A stretch of 64,000 nt of DNA, taken from Hellea sp. GTDB lineage: Bacteria > Pseudomonadota > Alphaproteobacteria > Caulobacterales > Maricaulaceae. Position numbers and translations under genes: made by a program. The notes beneath the pieces are model-generated. The model did no database searches and was not told the origin of the DNA. It was given only the letters and a program-made list of their open reading frames with translations. This document shows, piece after piece, positions 47,834-57,011 of the stretch. How positions within the stretch are numbered: the stretch's first letter is position 1; every line of letters begins with the position of its first letter. Location: contig JABDKG010000094.1 in NCBI GenBank assembly GCA_013002305.1, positions 47,199 through 111,198 on the forward strand, in the 5' to 3' direction.

Positions 47834-48271
47834 ATGAAGCTTTTAAACCTAACCACAATTTGTCTCATGATGGGCGGCATTAGCCTAAGCACAGCCGCTG
47901 CGAGTGAGTATGACACACAAGTCAAATTACAACTTTTAGAAATAGAAACCGAACTCGAGAGTGAAGGATACACGCTTGATCGAAAATATACCTTAGACAC
48001 TTTGAATGAGGATAGCACACAGACTCATTCCTATTATTTCCAGGCCGGTACAGAATATTATATTGTCGGAGTTTGTGACGTCGACTGTATCGATATCGAT
48101 ATGTGGCTCTACGATGAGAACGGCAATGAAATTGACGAAGATGAGTCCGACGATGATATGCCGGTTCTAATTGTGACCCCGAAATGGGATGGCGTTTATT
48201 ATGTCGAAACAAAAATGTATGATTGCAGTGATGAGCCTTGTTCCCATGGGCATCTCATTATGACGGACTAA
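47834..48271 (+). CDS. Secreted acidic protein, unknown function
   Basis: 145 residues. Signal peptide (MKLLNLTTICLMMGGISLST, cleavage near AAAS), then a strongly acidic mature domain with predicted beta strands (HSYYFQAGTEYYIVGVCD, DGVYYVETKMYDC). Four Cys residues lie in two close pairs (CDVDC, CSDEPC). The strand pattern recalls bacterial pre-peptidase C-terminal-type beta sandwiches, but I would not assign a family. Excellent ribosome-binding site (GGAGGG). Confidence 0.75.
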   Translation: MKLLNLTTICLMMGGISLSTAAASEYDTQVKLQLLEIETELESEGYTLDRKYTLDTLNEDSTQTHSYYFQAGTEYYIVGVCDVDCIDIDMWLYDENGNEIDEDESDDDMPVLIVTPKWDGVYYVETKMYDCSDEPCSHGHLIMTD

Positions 48272-48297
48272 GATTAATCTGTTAGCCTTACAGTCAT

Positions 48298-48732
48298 TTA
48301 CCACGCCCCGATTTCAACAAGTCGAGTGCGGAGTGCGGCGGGTAATTCTACGCCGCCCTCGACTTCTGTAATGTCTGGCGGCGCTGCATCGCTTTGAAGA
48401 TAACGCCACCCCTGAAAGGGACGTTTAGGCGTTGGGACGACAGGGATGGGCCCGGGCTCCATTTGAATTGAGCAGGCCCTTATTCCATCTTTGCGGCGCA
48501 CTTCTTCAAGCCCAATAATCCGGTTGCGACATTGGATGACTCCCTTAATGACCCAAAATATAGAGCCGCCATCAAGCAACTCTTCTTTGCGCCGGGGAAA
48601 CATCCGCGTGACATGCTCATGAATGGGCGGCAGGCCCTTCTTTACGCGGCGCGCGACAACACCTTTCTGCCACGCAGCCAGCGTTTCAATGCTCTCGGAG
48701 CCAACCGATAATTTTTGCAAGTGAATCGTCAT
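48298..48732 (-). CDS. DUF1489 family protein
   Basis: 144 residues, cytosolic. Matches the alphaproteobacterial DUF1489 pattern: MTIHLQKLSVGSESIETLAA, VTRMFPRRKEELLDGGSIFW, VIKGVIQCRN and FQGWRYLQ. No function is known for the family. Single gene converging with the secreted protein gene; 34 bp downstream of the JmjC-like gene. Confidence 0.87.
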   Translation of the reverse strand: MTIHLQKLSVGSESIETLAAWQKGVVARRVKKGLPPIHEHVTRMFPRRKEELLDGGSIFWVIKGVIQCRNRIIGLEEVRRKDGIRACSIQMEPGPIPVVPTPKRPFQGWRYLQSDAAPPDITEVEGGVELPAALRTRLVEIGAW

Positions 48733-48766
48733 CTGGCCCGACTATAAGCCGGGCTTGACTGATTTC

Positions 48767-49702
48767 CTAGAAGTTCCGTTCAAACGGCTCAATATCTGTG
48801 ACAAAGGCTGGATTACTCGGATCGATTTTGAATGTGACTAAGTCCGGATCGGTTGTGTCCGGCGTGAATTTTGCTTTTTTCATAACCCGTCCGAAAATTG
48901 ATTTCATATAGCGGGTCGTTTTGCCGTCAACCGCATAAGATGTGTCAATGCCAAACCGGTGACGCAAAGTGGCATTGGTGAGCATAGCCGCGTTCTTCAT
49001 CCCTGTGGCCCGGGTTGAATATTCCGTCGTGACAGAAACGCAGAAGGTTTTATTATCGACGCGGTGGGGCGAAGCGTGCGGCCATGAAATGGCCTCTCCT
49101 GGCTGGAGGTCATGGATAAAGGCTTCTTGGTCAAACTTACGCGTATAAGGCAAATCATCTTTGAGATTGTCAGTGAGAGCCGCTTCGTAGGCGTGATCAG
49201 GAATAAACTTTTGTGTGCGCGGATAGATGTACACAGATTTTACCCCGCGCACATGCCACAAGATAGTTTCTGTCTTGTCGAAATGATAAGGCGTTTGCGA
49301 GATCGGAGACGAAATCAAAATTCCGCCGTGAGCATTAAATGTCCGATTTCCAGTTTTAGCCGCAAGATCGCCATACATTTTTTCCAGTAGCGCCTTATAT
49401 TCCGGATGCATGTTCATGACTTTCCGAAGATTAATAAAAACCCGTTCAGCTTGGGCGGCCTTGAGCAAAACTTTGCCGCCAGCATCCCGGAAGTCCCCGG
49501 TTCGGAAATGATTGGGGTAAATTGGGTGATCAGGATCTGACATAGTGCAAACATCAATCTGGTTCGCCGGATGTTTGTCCATCAGTTCAATAAGGGCGTC
49601 ATCCGTGAAAAGCCCGGATTGTTCAAGGCCATGCTGAAACAGAACGATCTCTTTTTGAAATTTGTCGGACTTTTCTGCGGTCCAATCTGTCAAAATATCC
49701 AT
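48767..49702 (-). CDS. JmjC/cupin-like putative 2-oxoglutarate oxygenase
   Basis: 311 residues. The metal site resembles JmjC/cupin_8 proteins: H-x-D in TPYHFDKTETILWHV (about residue 150) and a distal His in WPHASPHRVDN (about residue 221). HVRGVKSVYIYP is the characteristic following strand. Possible protein or small-molecule hydroxylase; substrate unknown. Starts 10 bp after the lysozyme gene and probably shares its transcript. Confidence 0.72.
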   Translation of the reverse strand: MDILTDWTAEKSDKFQKEIVLFQHGLEQSGLFTDDALIELMDKHPANQIDVCTMSDPDHPIYPNHFRTGDFRDAGGKVLLKAAQAERVFINLRKVMNMHPEYKALLEKMYGDLAAKTGNRTFNAHGGILISSPISQTPYHFDKTETILWHVRGVKSVYIYPRTQKFIPDHAYEAALTDNLKDDLPYTRKFDQEAFIHDLQPGEAISWPHASPHRVDNKTFCVSVTTEYSTRATGMKNAAMLTNATLRHRFGIDTSYAVDGKTTRYMKSIFGRVMKKAKFTPDTTDPDLVTFKIDPSNPAFVTDIEPFERNF

Positions 49703-49712
49703 GTGCTTTTGC

Positions 49713-50885
49713 TTAGCCTTTCCCGAATAATTGTTTGAACAAATAATAAGTGCCCATCAATAAGAGCACCACGCCCATGGCGACCGCCGCGCTTGTCAGC
49801 AGCGGCCCAAGTTCTCCGATCTTATCGCTTAAGCCATTAAAATTGACATAGAGGCCCCCACCGGTCGCAGCCAATCCTAAAACGATCATGGCTGCATATG
49901 CCCACAGGCCTTGCCGATCCGTAGTCTTGGCCGGTTCGATATATTTTTCCGCGCTGGAATGGTCAGAAAATTCATATTCACCGGTCGCTTTTTCTTCTGA
50001 AATAGTTGGCACGGTTTGGGCTTCTGGAAGGGGTGCGGTGGGAACTTCTGTCAGAATTTCTGAACCTGCGGTTTCCGTAAAATTAGTTCGCCTCGGCAAT
50101 TGAACTACATTGTTGGACGCCGGCGAAGGTTCATTCGTCTCAACCAGGCTATCCGGCCAGTCTGTCACATCTGTTTGCGCAGGTTTGTCCATTAATGCAT
50201 CAAGCCGTTCGCTTACCTCCGCAGCGGCTTCCGCAATGGGGCTTTGGAATGTTTCCTCGTCATCAACTTTGTCAACGAGTTCGAGCGGTTCAAGGTCGGC
50301 GCCCGTTTCTCCCTCATCAGATTGGGCTGGTTCGCCGTGGGTCGCTCGGCTTGAAACTTGCGCGATCTGTTCACGCATTTCATGGGTGTCGTAAAAGGCC
50401 TTGAGCGTGGCATGCGGTGCCGGAACAGTGCGGTTAACCGGTCTCAAAAACAGGGCTTTTTCGGCTGTGCGGCGGCGGACAAGCGCATCAACCACATAAA
50501 TTTGACCATCAATATTTCCAAGGCGCCAACTATCAAATCCGTTGGCCGCCGTGATAATCTCGCCGCGATTAAGAGCGTGCAATGTGTCCGACGCTAAAAA
50601 CGCGCCCGGCCCAATGGAATGGGCCAGCGAGCAAAGCGCATCAAATTGACCTTGAGTTAAAGCCGCATGGACATGGGTGTTGATAAGACTTTGAATAGCG
50701 GTCAGCTCGCTTTTGAGTAGCTCTTCCGCCTCATCTTCGTCAAGCTTGGCATCCATATCGGCGGTCAAATGGCCATATCCGACAAGTTTTTGGCCGTCGC
50801 GTGTCAATCGGCCTCCGGGGACATAACCCTCATAGGCTTTAATGAGCCGCAAACCTATATCTGAGATCGTAAATTGATAGGTCAT
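49713..50885 (-). CDS. GH24 (phage-type) lysozyme with C-terminal membrane anchor
   Basis: 390 residues from ATG 50885 (GGAACGAAG upstream). Residues 1-150 are a GH24 muramidase: catalytic Glu19 in IKAYEGYVPGG, VGYGHLT and SLAHSIGPGAF. Residues about 160-300 are a long acidic, low-complexity linker. Two membrane spans near the C-terminus (YAAMIVLGLAATGGGLYV and a second in TSAAVAMGVVLLLMGTYYLF) anchor it. There is no signal peptide, so how the catalytic domain reaches the periplasm is unclear. No other phage genes are near. Related chromosomal proteins occur in Caulobacterales. Confidence 0.85.
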   Translation of the reverse strand: MTYQFTISDIGLRLIKAYEGYVPGGRLTRDGQKLVGYGHLTADMDAKLDEDEAEELLKSELTAIQSLINTHVHAALTQGQFDALCSLAHSIGPGAFLASDTLHALNRGEIITAANGFDSWRLGNIDGQIYVVDALVRRRTAEKALFLRPVNRTVPAPHATLKAFYDTHEMREQIAQVSSRATHGEPAQSDEGETGADLEPLELVDKVDDEETFQSPIAEAAAEVSERLDALMDKPAQTDVTDWPDSLVETNEPSPASNNVVQLPRRTNFTETAGSEILTEVPTAPLPEAQTVPTISEEKATGEYEFSDHSSAEKYIEPAKTTDRQGLWAYAAMIVLGLAATGGGLYVNFNGLSDKIGELGPLLTSAAVAMGVVLLLMGTYYLFKQLFGKG

Positions 50886-51038
50886 CTTCGTTCCAAAACA
50901 GGACAATTTGTTCTTTGAGACGAAGCATTGCAATTGATGGGCCGATTTCCCGCACAGCATGATGTTTTTTGCCATCTATTCCCGCAAAGGGCGTAAATCG
51001 CTCATAGTCAGCTGAAAACCGAGGTAAAACGCGTAAGT

Positions 51039-52412
51039 TTAAATCGCGGGAAGCATCAGGGCGGCGAAGCCCAAAAAGGCTAAAAACCCGATCACATCTG
51101 TAACAGTTGTGACAAAAACCGAAGATGAAACGGCAGGGTCAAAGCCAAATCGTTTCAAACTTAAGGGGACAATTATCCCTGCCAATCCTGCAAAAATATG
51201 ATTTATAATCATAGCGATAAAGGCGACCATTGCGATGTCTTGCCGTCCAAACCAGAGATAGGCAATAAGCGCCAATGCCACAGCGAATATAAGTCCATTG
51301 AAACTCGCTGCAACCAACTCGCGCCTTATGACCCTCCAGGTATTTTGGGTCGTTAAATCTCTTTCTGCTAGTGACCTGACAGCGACGGCTAAAGCCTGCG
51401 TGCCTGCATTTCCCCCCATGGAAGCGACGATCGGCATTAAAATAGCCAGCTGAACAAATTGATTAATTTTATAGTCAAATTGCGCGATCACCAAAGAGGC
51501 CAGGATAGCGGTCAGTAAGTTCAAAAACAGCCACGGTGCACGGGCCTTAACGGTAGAGAACGCGGTATCGGTTACGCCGGCCTCGCTTACGCCCGCGAGC
51601 GCTAATATATCTTCTTTGTTTTCATCCTGGATAATATCGATAATATCGTCGACAGTCATGACGCCGGTAATCCGGCCGTCCGCATCTAGTACCGGTGCGG
51701 AAATGAGGTGATACTTTTCAAATATATAGGCAGCCTCTTCCTGATCCATATTCTGATCAATAGTCATGATCTGATTATTCATCAGGCTTTCGAGCGCCGC
51801 AGAACGCGGCGAGCGCATCAGAGTGGAAACCGGGACAAATCCTTTGGGATGAAATGCCGTATCAATAATCCAAATATTATAAAAAAGCTCAGGCAATTCT
51901 TCACCGGCGGCACGCATATGATCGATCGCATCGCCGACCGTCCAAAATGCCGGAGCAGCGACAAAATCGCGCTGCATGAGCCGCCCGATGGTTTCATCAT
52001 CAAAGGCGAGGCTGGCTTCAAGATTGGCACGGTCTCCAGGTTGAAGAGCATCGAGAACTTCTTCTCTTTGCTCGTCTTCCATCTCTTCAAAAATTTGCGT
52101 GGCATCATCATTGTCGAGTTCGGTGATGGCATCCGCAATTTGTCCAGGTTGTAATAGCGGCAGAATATTTTCGACAACTTCGTCTTCTAATTCGGCTAAT
52201 ACATCCGGTGAAATCAGGGCAGGCGTTTCCGCAATAAGAGATTCGCGTTCATCATTAGATAATTGTTCGAACTGGTCAGCAAAATCTGCGGGGTGGAGCT
52301 CTAAAAGCTCATTGAGCAATAAGGAATTTTTTTCCGGCTGATCAAGAAGGTCCGCCAACAGGTTTTTTTCGGTGGATTCTTCGGAGAGATTTTCAGATAC
52401 GGGATCTGCCAT
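51039..52412 (-). CDS. mgtE: Magnesium transporter MgtE
   Basis: 457 residues. The N-terminal MgtE domain of acidic helical repeats (ELLELHPADFADQFEQLSNDE), two CBS domains (about residues 140-265, with GVMTVDDIIDIIQDE), then five membrane helices including the channel signature PIVASMGGNAGTQALAVAVR. CBS and N domains sense cytosolic Mg2+ and gate the pore. Good ribosome-binding site (AAGGAG). Monocistronic as far as visible. Confidence 0.95.
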   Translation of the reverse strand: MADPVSENLSEESTEKNLLADLLDQPEKNSLLLNELLELHPADFADQFEQLSNDERESLIAETPALISPDVLAELEDEVVENILPLLQPGQIADAITELDNDDATQIFEEMEDEQREEVLDALQPGDRANLEASLAFDDETIGRLMQRDFVAAPAFWTVGDAIDHMRAAGEELPELFYNIWIIDTAFHPKGFVPVSTLMRSPRSAALESLMNNQIMTIDQNMDQEEAAYIFEKYHLISAPVLDADGRITGVMTVDDIIDIIQDENKEDILALAGVSEAGVTDTAFSTVKARAPWLFLNLLTAILASLVIAQFDYKINQFVQLAILMPIVASMGGNAGTQALAVAVRSLAERDLTTQNTWRVIRRELVAASFNGLIFAVALALIAYLWFGRQDIAMVAFIAMIINHIFAGLAGIIVPLSLKRFGFDPAVSSSVFVTTVTDVIGFLAFLGFAALMLPAI

Positions 52413-52470
52413 GGCATGCTCTCCTTCTACAGCTTCAATTTGTTAGCCTTATGGCGCAAGCCTCAGGAAA

Positions 52471-53076
52471 TCACAAGCACCGGGTCAAAGGTTCGACAAT
52501 CCAGTTTGGCGGCTTTTTTTCGATCAAATTTACGCGTCCATGGTCAATGTCGAGGAGCGGGGTCGGAACGTCTTTTCTGGAGACGTCAAATATGCGTCCA
52601 TGATCGACCATCCGTATAGCGCCCGGTAGCATCGCCGATGACCTGAAATAGTGATCATAAATAAACTCATCTTTTTCTTGGTGAAGCCAGTGATACTTGT
52701 CCGAACGTATTTTTTTCCGACAAAGCTTCCAGTCTTTCAGACCGTAATAATAAAGGCTGATATGATATCCATTTGATTTTGCGGCATCAATCAAATCAAG
52801 ATCTTCGATCCGGCCCAACGAACAAACAACCGTCAAATCCCGACCTTTTCGGACAAGTCTAAACCGTGACGAAAAAGTCTTTTCTTCGGTTCGGTTGAGG
52901 AATCCCGGAGATGGCCCTTCTATGATCTGCTCTTCTTCATAATAGTCCAGCAAACCATCGTGAATTTCCTGAGGGTCAAGCAAAGTACCTCTTGCGACCT
53001 GGAAGCCTGGTGATTGCCGCATATGGTATATTTTGCCGACCCCATAGGGCCCCGCAACCATAACCAATTGTTTCAT
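52471..53076 (-). CDS. Zeta-toxin-like P-loop protein with altered Walker A
   Basis: 201 residues from ATG 53076; an ATG at 53106 adds ten residues. The start MKQLVMVAGPYGVGKIYH is in the position of the zeta-toxin/UNG-kinase P-loop, but the required Ser/Thr after GK is Ile. Later parts keep the zeta layout: LLDPQEIHDGLL, EEKTFSSRFRLV, IDAAKSNGYHISLYYYGL and a basic lid (CRKKIRSDKYH). No antitoxin-like small gene is adjacent. Catalytic activity is doubtful; it may be a decayed or repurposed member. Confidence 0.6.
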   Translation of the reverse strand: MKQLVMVAGPYGVGKIYHMRQSPGFQVARGTLLDPQEIHDGLLDYYEEEQIIEGPSPGFLNRTEEKTFSSRFRLVRKGRDLTVVCSLGRIEDLDLIDAAKSNGYHISLYYYGLKDWKLCRKKIRSDKYHWLHQEKDEFIYDHYFRSSAMLPGAIRMVDHGRIFDVSRKDVPTPLLDIDHGRVNLIEKKPPNWIVEPLTRCL

Positions 53077-53322
53077 GGCTCGATTATTCAACAAGAAATT
53101 GAGCATGGAAGCTAGATCTATATACCGAAAGCTTAATATTTTCTGTACGTGTCAAAAACCGGCTTTTGCCATTGATCATACTTGCTCCCCTATCTTTATC
53201 TACGGAGAGGCTATGAGCGCAAAATAGAGAGTACCAGCCCATTCATTGAACGGACGAAATTATCTATTAACCCTTTCGTTAAGGGAGAGCGAAATTTCAG
53301 AAATGATCAATTGAAAGGTGAA

Positions 53323-55035
53323 TTATATACCCTTCGGATAGATCGGTCGAATGTCATATGGAATGCCGTCTAGGTCATTCAATATGATTTTGGCTTCGGC
53401 ATCGAGTTTGGCATATTTATCGAGAAACGCCTTTGCCGCCTCATAGTCACCATTTCCCTGAATACGAATAAACATGCCGGTTAAATCCGAAACGGCCTGC
53501 TCGAACACTTCATGATTAATTTTAAACCTTTGCTGCTTTTCATCCCAGCTGACGGCACCTGTCTCTCGGTAATAGCTATATTGAATGGCGGCGCCTTTGG
53601 CGTGGGCCGCATCAGTGCCGAAACGAACGGATCGAAACAGGCCGGAAAAATAGGTCGCAAACAGACTCTCTTTTTCGGAAACCGGCAGTTCGCCGCGCTC
53701 CATCATATAGAGAATATTGTAAATTCCCATAACGTCGGCTTTGCCTTCCTCAAGCCCGGAACTAAGCTCCTTAAGCTCGGCATTGACGCTCGTTTCACGG
53801 CCATCAATTGTGATATTTCCGGGCCCCAAACTGTGGGATAATTCATGAAATAGCGTATTGTTGGCCATATATTTTTTGACGGTTAAGGCGGCTTGTTTCG
53901 GAACCAAGACGCGTTTGCCAATAGGCGCTAGGATCAAGTCATATTTTGCGCCGAGCACATTATTGAGAATAACTTTCTTGGCGCCTTTGGCTTCGCGCAC
54001 GCGCTCATCATTAGGTAGGTTAAAGGCTATGGTTTGCACGCCGGGGACATTGTCACCTCCGCCCTGGATTTGATAGGCGGCTATGATCGGGCTTTCAAAA
54101 CCGCGATCAAAATTTTTGTATCGTTCTTCAACCGGCAGGTTAGCCTCCATATCGCGGAGATAATCCTTATATTTTGCCAGCGCCGCCGACTCTTCCGGGT
54201 TCTTAATCGTCAGGAACATTTCAAAAGCGGTTTTATAGCCAAATAGCTGATCGTCATAGACTTCGTAAGGCCCGATCGCGACGTCAATATTGCCTTCAAG
54301 ATCCATCCAAGCCATTTCGGATTCGAAATAATCATCTGACATGAGCGATTTAGCCCGCAGGCGTAGGAAACGTTTTAAAGTTGGCTCCTCTGAGAGATCT
54401 GCTGCTTCTCTCAATATACGCGCAACTTTGGTCACTTGCGGTTTATAGGCCTCTGAATATGGAATCGCGACCAGTCCGTCGCCATCCCTTCGAATGATAG
54501 TATAGCCGGATTTGAAGCTCTCCGCATCATCGGGATTGGCGTTTATCCAGCTTTCAAATTCTTCCTTGGTCATATCGGCCGGATAGAATCCGCCGCCTTT
54601 CGGGCAAGGTGTATCGCCGTAAAAAACCGCCCCGGCTTCAAGCGTATCGCAAGGGCCGAAATGGAGATCGAACAATTGTAAAAGGAGCGCTTTATTTTTC
54701 GCATCTGAGTTGACAATGGATTGGCGAATTGCAGGGTTTTCAGCGTTGAGTTGGAGCATATAAATTTCGCTTAGCGGCTGACTGGCTTCGATCAATTTAT
54801 TGACAACGGCGCGTTCGGATTCGGACAAAAATGACGTGTCGGCATCCATCGTTACCGCTTTAAACTTGTTAAACCGCGCCGCTAACGGATCGCTTAAATT
54901 CATACTTGGGTTGGTGGTTTCCCCTGTCTCAATTTTACCTTCGTTTATCCCAGGCTCAACAACCTCGCTGCTCTTGTCAGAACATGCCGATAAAATGGCC
55001 GCCGCTGCCAAGGTCGTCATTAATAATTTGCGCAT
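53323..55035 (-). CDS. M49-like (dipeptidyl-peptidase III-related) zinc metallopeptidase lipoprotein
   Basis: 570 residues from ATG 55035 (AAAGGAAAA upstream). Lipoprotein signal with lipobox L-S-A-C (about residue 17). The domain resembles the DPP III family: IDVAIGPYEVYDDQLFGYK, a zinc motif HELSH (H397, H401) in LFHELSHSLGPG, and EEGKADVMGIYN supplying the third ligand. Classic DPP III has H-E-x-x-x-H; this one has H-E-x-x-H, as in the bacterial branch. Probably an envelope peptidase. Last gene of a five-gene operon. Confidence 0.8.
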   Translation of the reverse strand: MRKLLMTTLAAAAILSACSDKSSEVVEPGINEGKIETGETTNPSMNLSDPLAARFNKFKAVTMDADTSFLSESERAVVNKLIEASQPLSEIYMLQLNAENPAIRQSIVNSDAKNKALLLQLFDLHFGPCDTLEAGAVFYGDTPCPKGGGFYPADMTKEEFESWINANPDDAESFKSGYTIIRRDGDGLVAIPYSEAYKPQVTKVARILREAADLSEEPTLKRFLRLRAKSLMSDDYFESEMAWMDLEGNIDVAIGPYEVYDDQLFGYKTAFEMFLTIKNPEESAALAKYKDYLRDMEANLPVEERYKNFDRGFESPIIAAYQIQGGGDNVPGVQTIAFNLPNDERVREAKGAKKVILNNVLGAKYDLILAPIGKRVLVPKQAALTVKKYMANNTLFHELSHSLGPGNITIDGRETSVNAELKELSSGLEEGKADVMGIYNILYMMERGELPVSEKESLFATYFSGLFRSVRFGTDAAHAKGAAIQYSYYRETGAVSWDEKQQRFKINHEVFEQAVSDLTGMFIRIQGNGDYEAAKAFLDKYAKLDAEAKIILNDLDGIPYDIRPIYPKGI

Positions 55036-55045
55036 GAGTTTTCCT

Positions 55046-55486
55046 TTAATTATTATAGAGCGCCGCCTGTATAAGCGCGGCTTGTGTGTTGAGCTCTTCC
55101 ATATCAGCCATTTGGCCGCTGGTATGTTTCGCCATCTCGTCGCCACTATAACGCGGCAATATATGAAAATGGAGATGAAATACAGTTTGACCGGCAGGTG
55201 CCCCGTTAAACTGCGTTATAACAATGCCGTCCGGCGAAAACGCTGTCTCGATGGCCCGACCAATCATTTGGGTTTTTTTTATGAGGTTTGCCAGTTCCTC
55301 CGGGTCTGTATCAAATAAATTTCGAGATCGGGCTTTGGGTATGACAAGCGTATGGCCGCGCGTTTGCGGGAAGGCATCCATAAATGACAAAACTCGATCA
55401 TCTTCATAAACCTGCGCACACGGAATGTTTCCTGCCAGAATTTTGGCGAAAATGTTGCTAGGATCATAGGTCCCTGAAAGGCTCAT
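55046..55486 (-). CDS. HIT family hydrolase
   Basis: 146 residues. The histidine triad is HLHFHILPR (about residue 105), and IFAKILAGNIPCAQVYEDD is the typical N-terminus. HIT proteins hydrolyse nucleoside phosphoramidates or dinucleoside polyphosphates. Its ATG overlaps the stop of the upstream GNAT gene (ATGA). Confidence 0.94.
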   Translation of the reverse strand: MSLSGTYDPSNIFAKILAGNIPCAQVYEDDRVLSFMDAFPQTRGHTLVIPKARSRNLFDTDPEELANLIKKTQMIGRAIETAFSPDGIVITQFNGAPAGQTVFHLHFHILPRYSGDEMAKHTSGQMADMEELNTQAALIQAALYNN

Positions 55487-56622
55487 AATTCATCTTTCTT
55501 AAACGGCGTATGGCGGTTTAGAATTTTGATATTCCGTTCTACCGCGCGGCGCTCATCCGTCAAGTAATCGGCGATAGCGGTGCGCAGCCCGGGATGGGAT
55601 AGATAATGTGCCGAGTGAGTAGCGACAGGCTCATAGCCGCGAGCTAATTTGTGTTCGCCTTGGGCACCGGCTTCGACGCGAGACAGCTTCATTTCGATCG
55701 CCGCTTCAATTGCTTGATAATAACAAAGCTCAAAATGCAAAAATGGTTTGTGGGCTAGGCAGCCCCAATTCCGGCCATAGAGCGCTTCGCCGCCGATAAA
55801 GTTAAGGGCCGCTGCAATCGGAATTTCGTCCTGCCAGGCCATGATCAATAAGATATCGTCTTTCATACTCTCGTGAATCCGAGCAAAAAACTCGCGATTG
55901 AGATAGGGCGAGCCCCATTTGCGTGCGCCCGTATCGACATAGCATTGGTAAAACACATCCCAATGCTCAGCTTTCAAATCCTCGCCGGTCAGGCGCTTGA
56001 TCGTGATCCCGTCCTGCGCGGCACTGCGCTCTTTGCGTATGTTTTTCCGTTTGCGAGATGACAGGGAATTCAGAAATTCATTAAATGTCTCAAACTCCCG
56101 GTTAAAGAAATGAAATTGTCGATCTTGACGCAAGAGAAAGCCAGCGTCTCGGCAGGCAGTTTGATCAGCCCTTTCTAAAAAAGTCAGATGGATACCTGAA
56201 TATGCCCAATCCGTGCAAGCTTGGACCATCGCTGATAATAGTCCGAGTTTGATGTCTGTATCTGACGCCAATAGCCGAGGTCCGTTGACCGGGCTAAACG
56301 GCACGGCGCATTGTAATTTGGGGTAATAATTTCCGCCGGCGCGGTGAAGGGCATCTGCCCAGCCATGATCAAACACATATTCGCCCTGACTATGAGTTTT
56401 GGCGTAGAGCGGCGCTGCCCCAACCGGTTTTTCATCTTCATCCGAGAGCCATATATGCCGCGGACCCCAACCTGTTTGCTCCACAGCGCAACTGCTTTGC
56501 TCAAGTGCGTTCAAAAACCGGTGTGATAGAAAAGGATTATGCGATCCTGTCAACGCGTCCCACTCATTTTCAGAAACTTCGTCAATGCGGGTGAGAATTC
56601 GGGCTGTAAAATTCTGATCCAT
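55483..56622 (-). CDS. FemAB/GNAT-fold acyltransferase (DUF482 type)
   Basis: 379 residues. Matches the DUF482/peptidogalycan-biosynthesis group: an N-terminal NPFLSHRFLNALEQSSCA, HLTFLERADQ, FLNSLSSRKRKNIRKERSAA and the C-terminal RVEAGAQGEHKLARGYEPV. Related proteins transfer aminoacyl or acyl groups, but this subgroup has no proven substrate. It abuts the zinc-ribbon gene by one base and overlaps HIT by 4 bp. Confidence 0.87.
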   Translation of the reverse strand: MDQNFTARILTRIDEVSENEWDALTGSHNPFLSHRFLNALEQSSCAVEQTGWGPRHIWLSDEDEKPVGAAPLYAKTHSQGEYVFDHGWADALHRAGGNYYPKLQCAVPFSPVNGPRLLASDTDIKLGLLSAMVQACTDWAYSGIHLTFLERADQTACRDAGFLLRQDRQFHFFNREFETFNEFLNSLSSRKRKNIRKERSAAQDGITIKRLTGEDLKAEHWDVFYQCYVDTGARKWGSPYLNREFFARIHESMKDDILLIMAWQDEIPIAAALNFIGGEALYGRNWGCLAHKPFLHFELCYYQAIEAAIEMKLSRVEAGAQGEHKLARGYEPVATHSAHYLSHPGLRTAIADYLTDERRAVERNIKILNRHTPFKKDEL

Positions 56623-57011
56623 TAATCCTGCGACGGTCCCAAACGGAGATCTGTCACATCAAATTTTTCGCTATTGATTATCTGGGTCAATTGTTCATCT
56701 GCGAGCGGCTGGGCGACGATGCCGCCAAAACGCGCTTCTGTAATGAGTGCCGGGCGTCCCTTAATCAAACATATCGCTTGAATAATTGGGGTTGAGCTCT
56801 CTTCACCTTCATAACGATAAGCGAGACCACCGCTTAAGCTGACATTTCCAAACGAGTATATTCGCCCATTTGTGTCGGAGGTGAGTTTGGTGCAGGCCTT
56901 GCAAAAACACCAAGGATATCGGGGATTGGATTTCTGAGCGCTTCCGCAACCGGAGCAATAATGATCAGACGTTTCTGGTTTGAATAGCTCAGTCAATTTC
57001 GACCACAGCAT
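56622..57011 (-). CDS. Zinc-ribbon protein, unknown function
   Basis: 129 residues from ATG 57011. A zinc-ribbon lies near the N-terminus: CSGCG (about residues 19-23) and CFCKAC (about 36-41). A beta-rich domain follows (GRIYSFGNVSLSGGLAYRY). The start lies inside the end of the RidA gene (23-bp overlap, different frame). No family recognised with confidence. Position inside a tight operon is good evidence that it is a real gene. Confidence 0.72.
   Translation of the reverse strand: MLWSKLTELFKPETSDHYCSGCGSAQKSNPRYPWCFCKACTKLTSDTNGRIYSFGNVSLSGGLAYRYEGEESSTPIIQAICLIKGRPALITEARFGGIVAQPLADEQLTQIINSEKFDVTDLRLGPSQD

Noticed and set aside
53107..53322. Possible gene or RNA in the 216-bp gap after the M49-like gene
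   Set aside because: I see no conserved motif, terminator or defensible reading frame in it.
52471..53373. Toxin-antitoxin module with the zeta-like gene
   Set aside because: No antitoxin-like ORF is next to it; the plus-strand ORF at 53182-53373 overlaps the end of the M49-like gene and has no ribosome-binding site or recognisable features.
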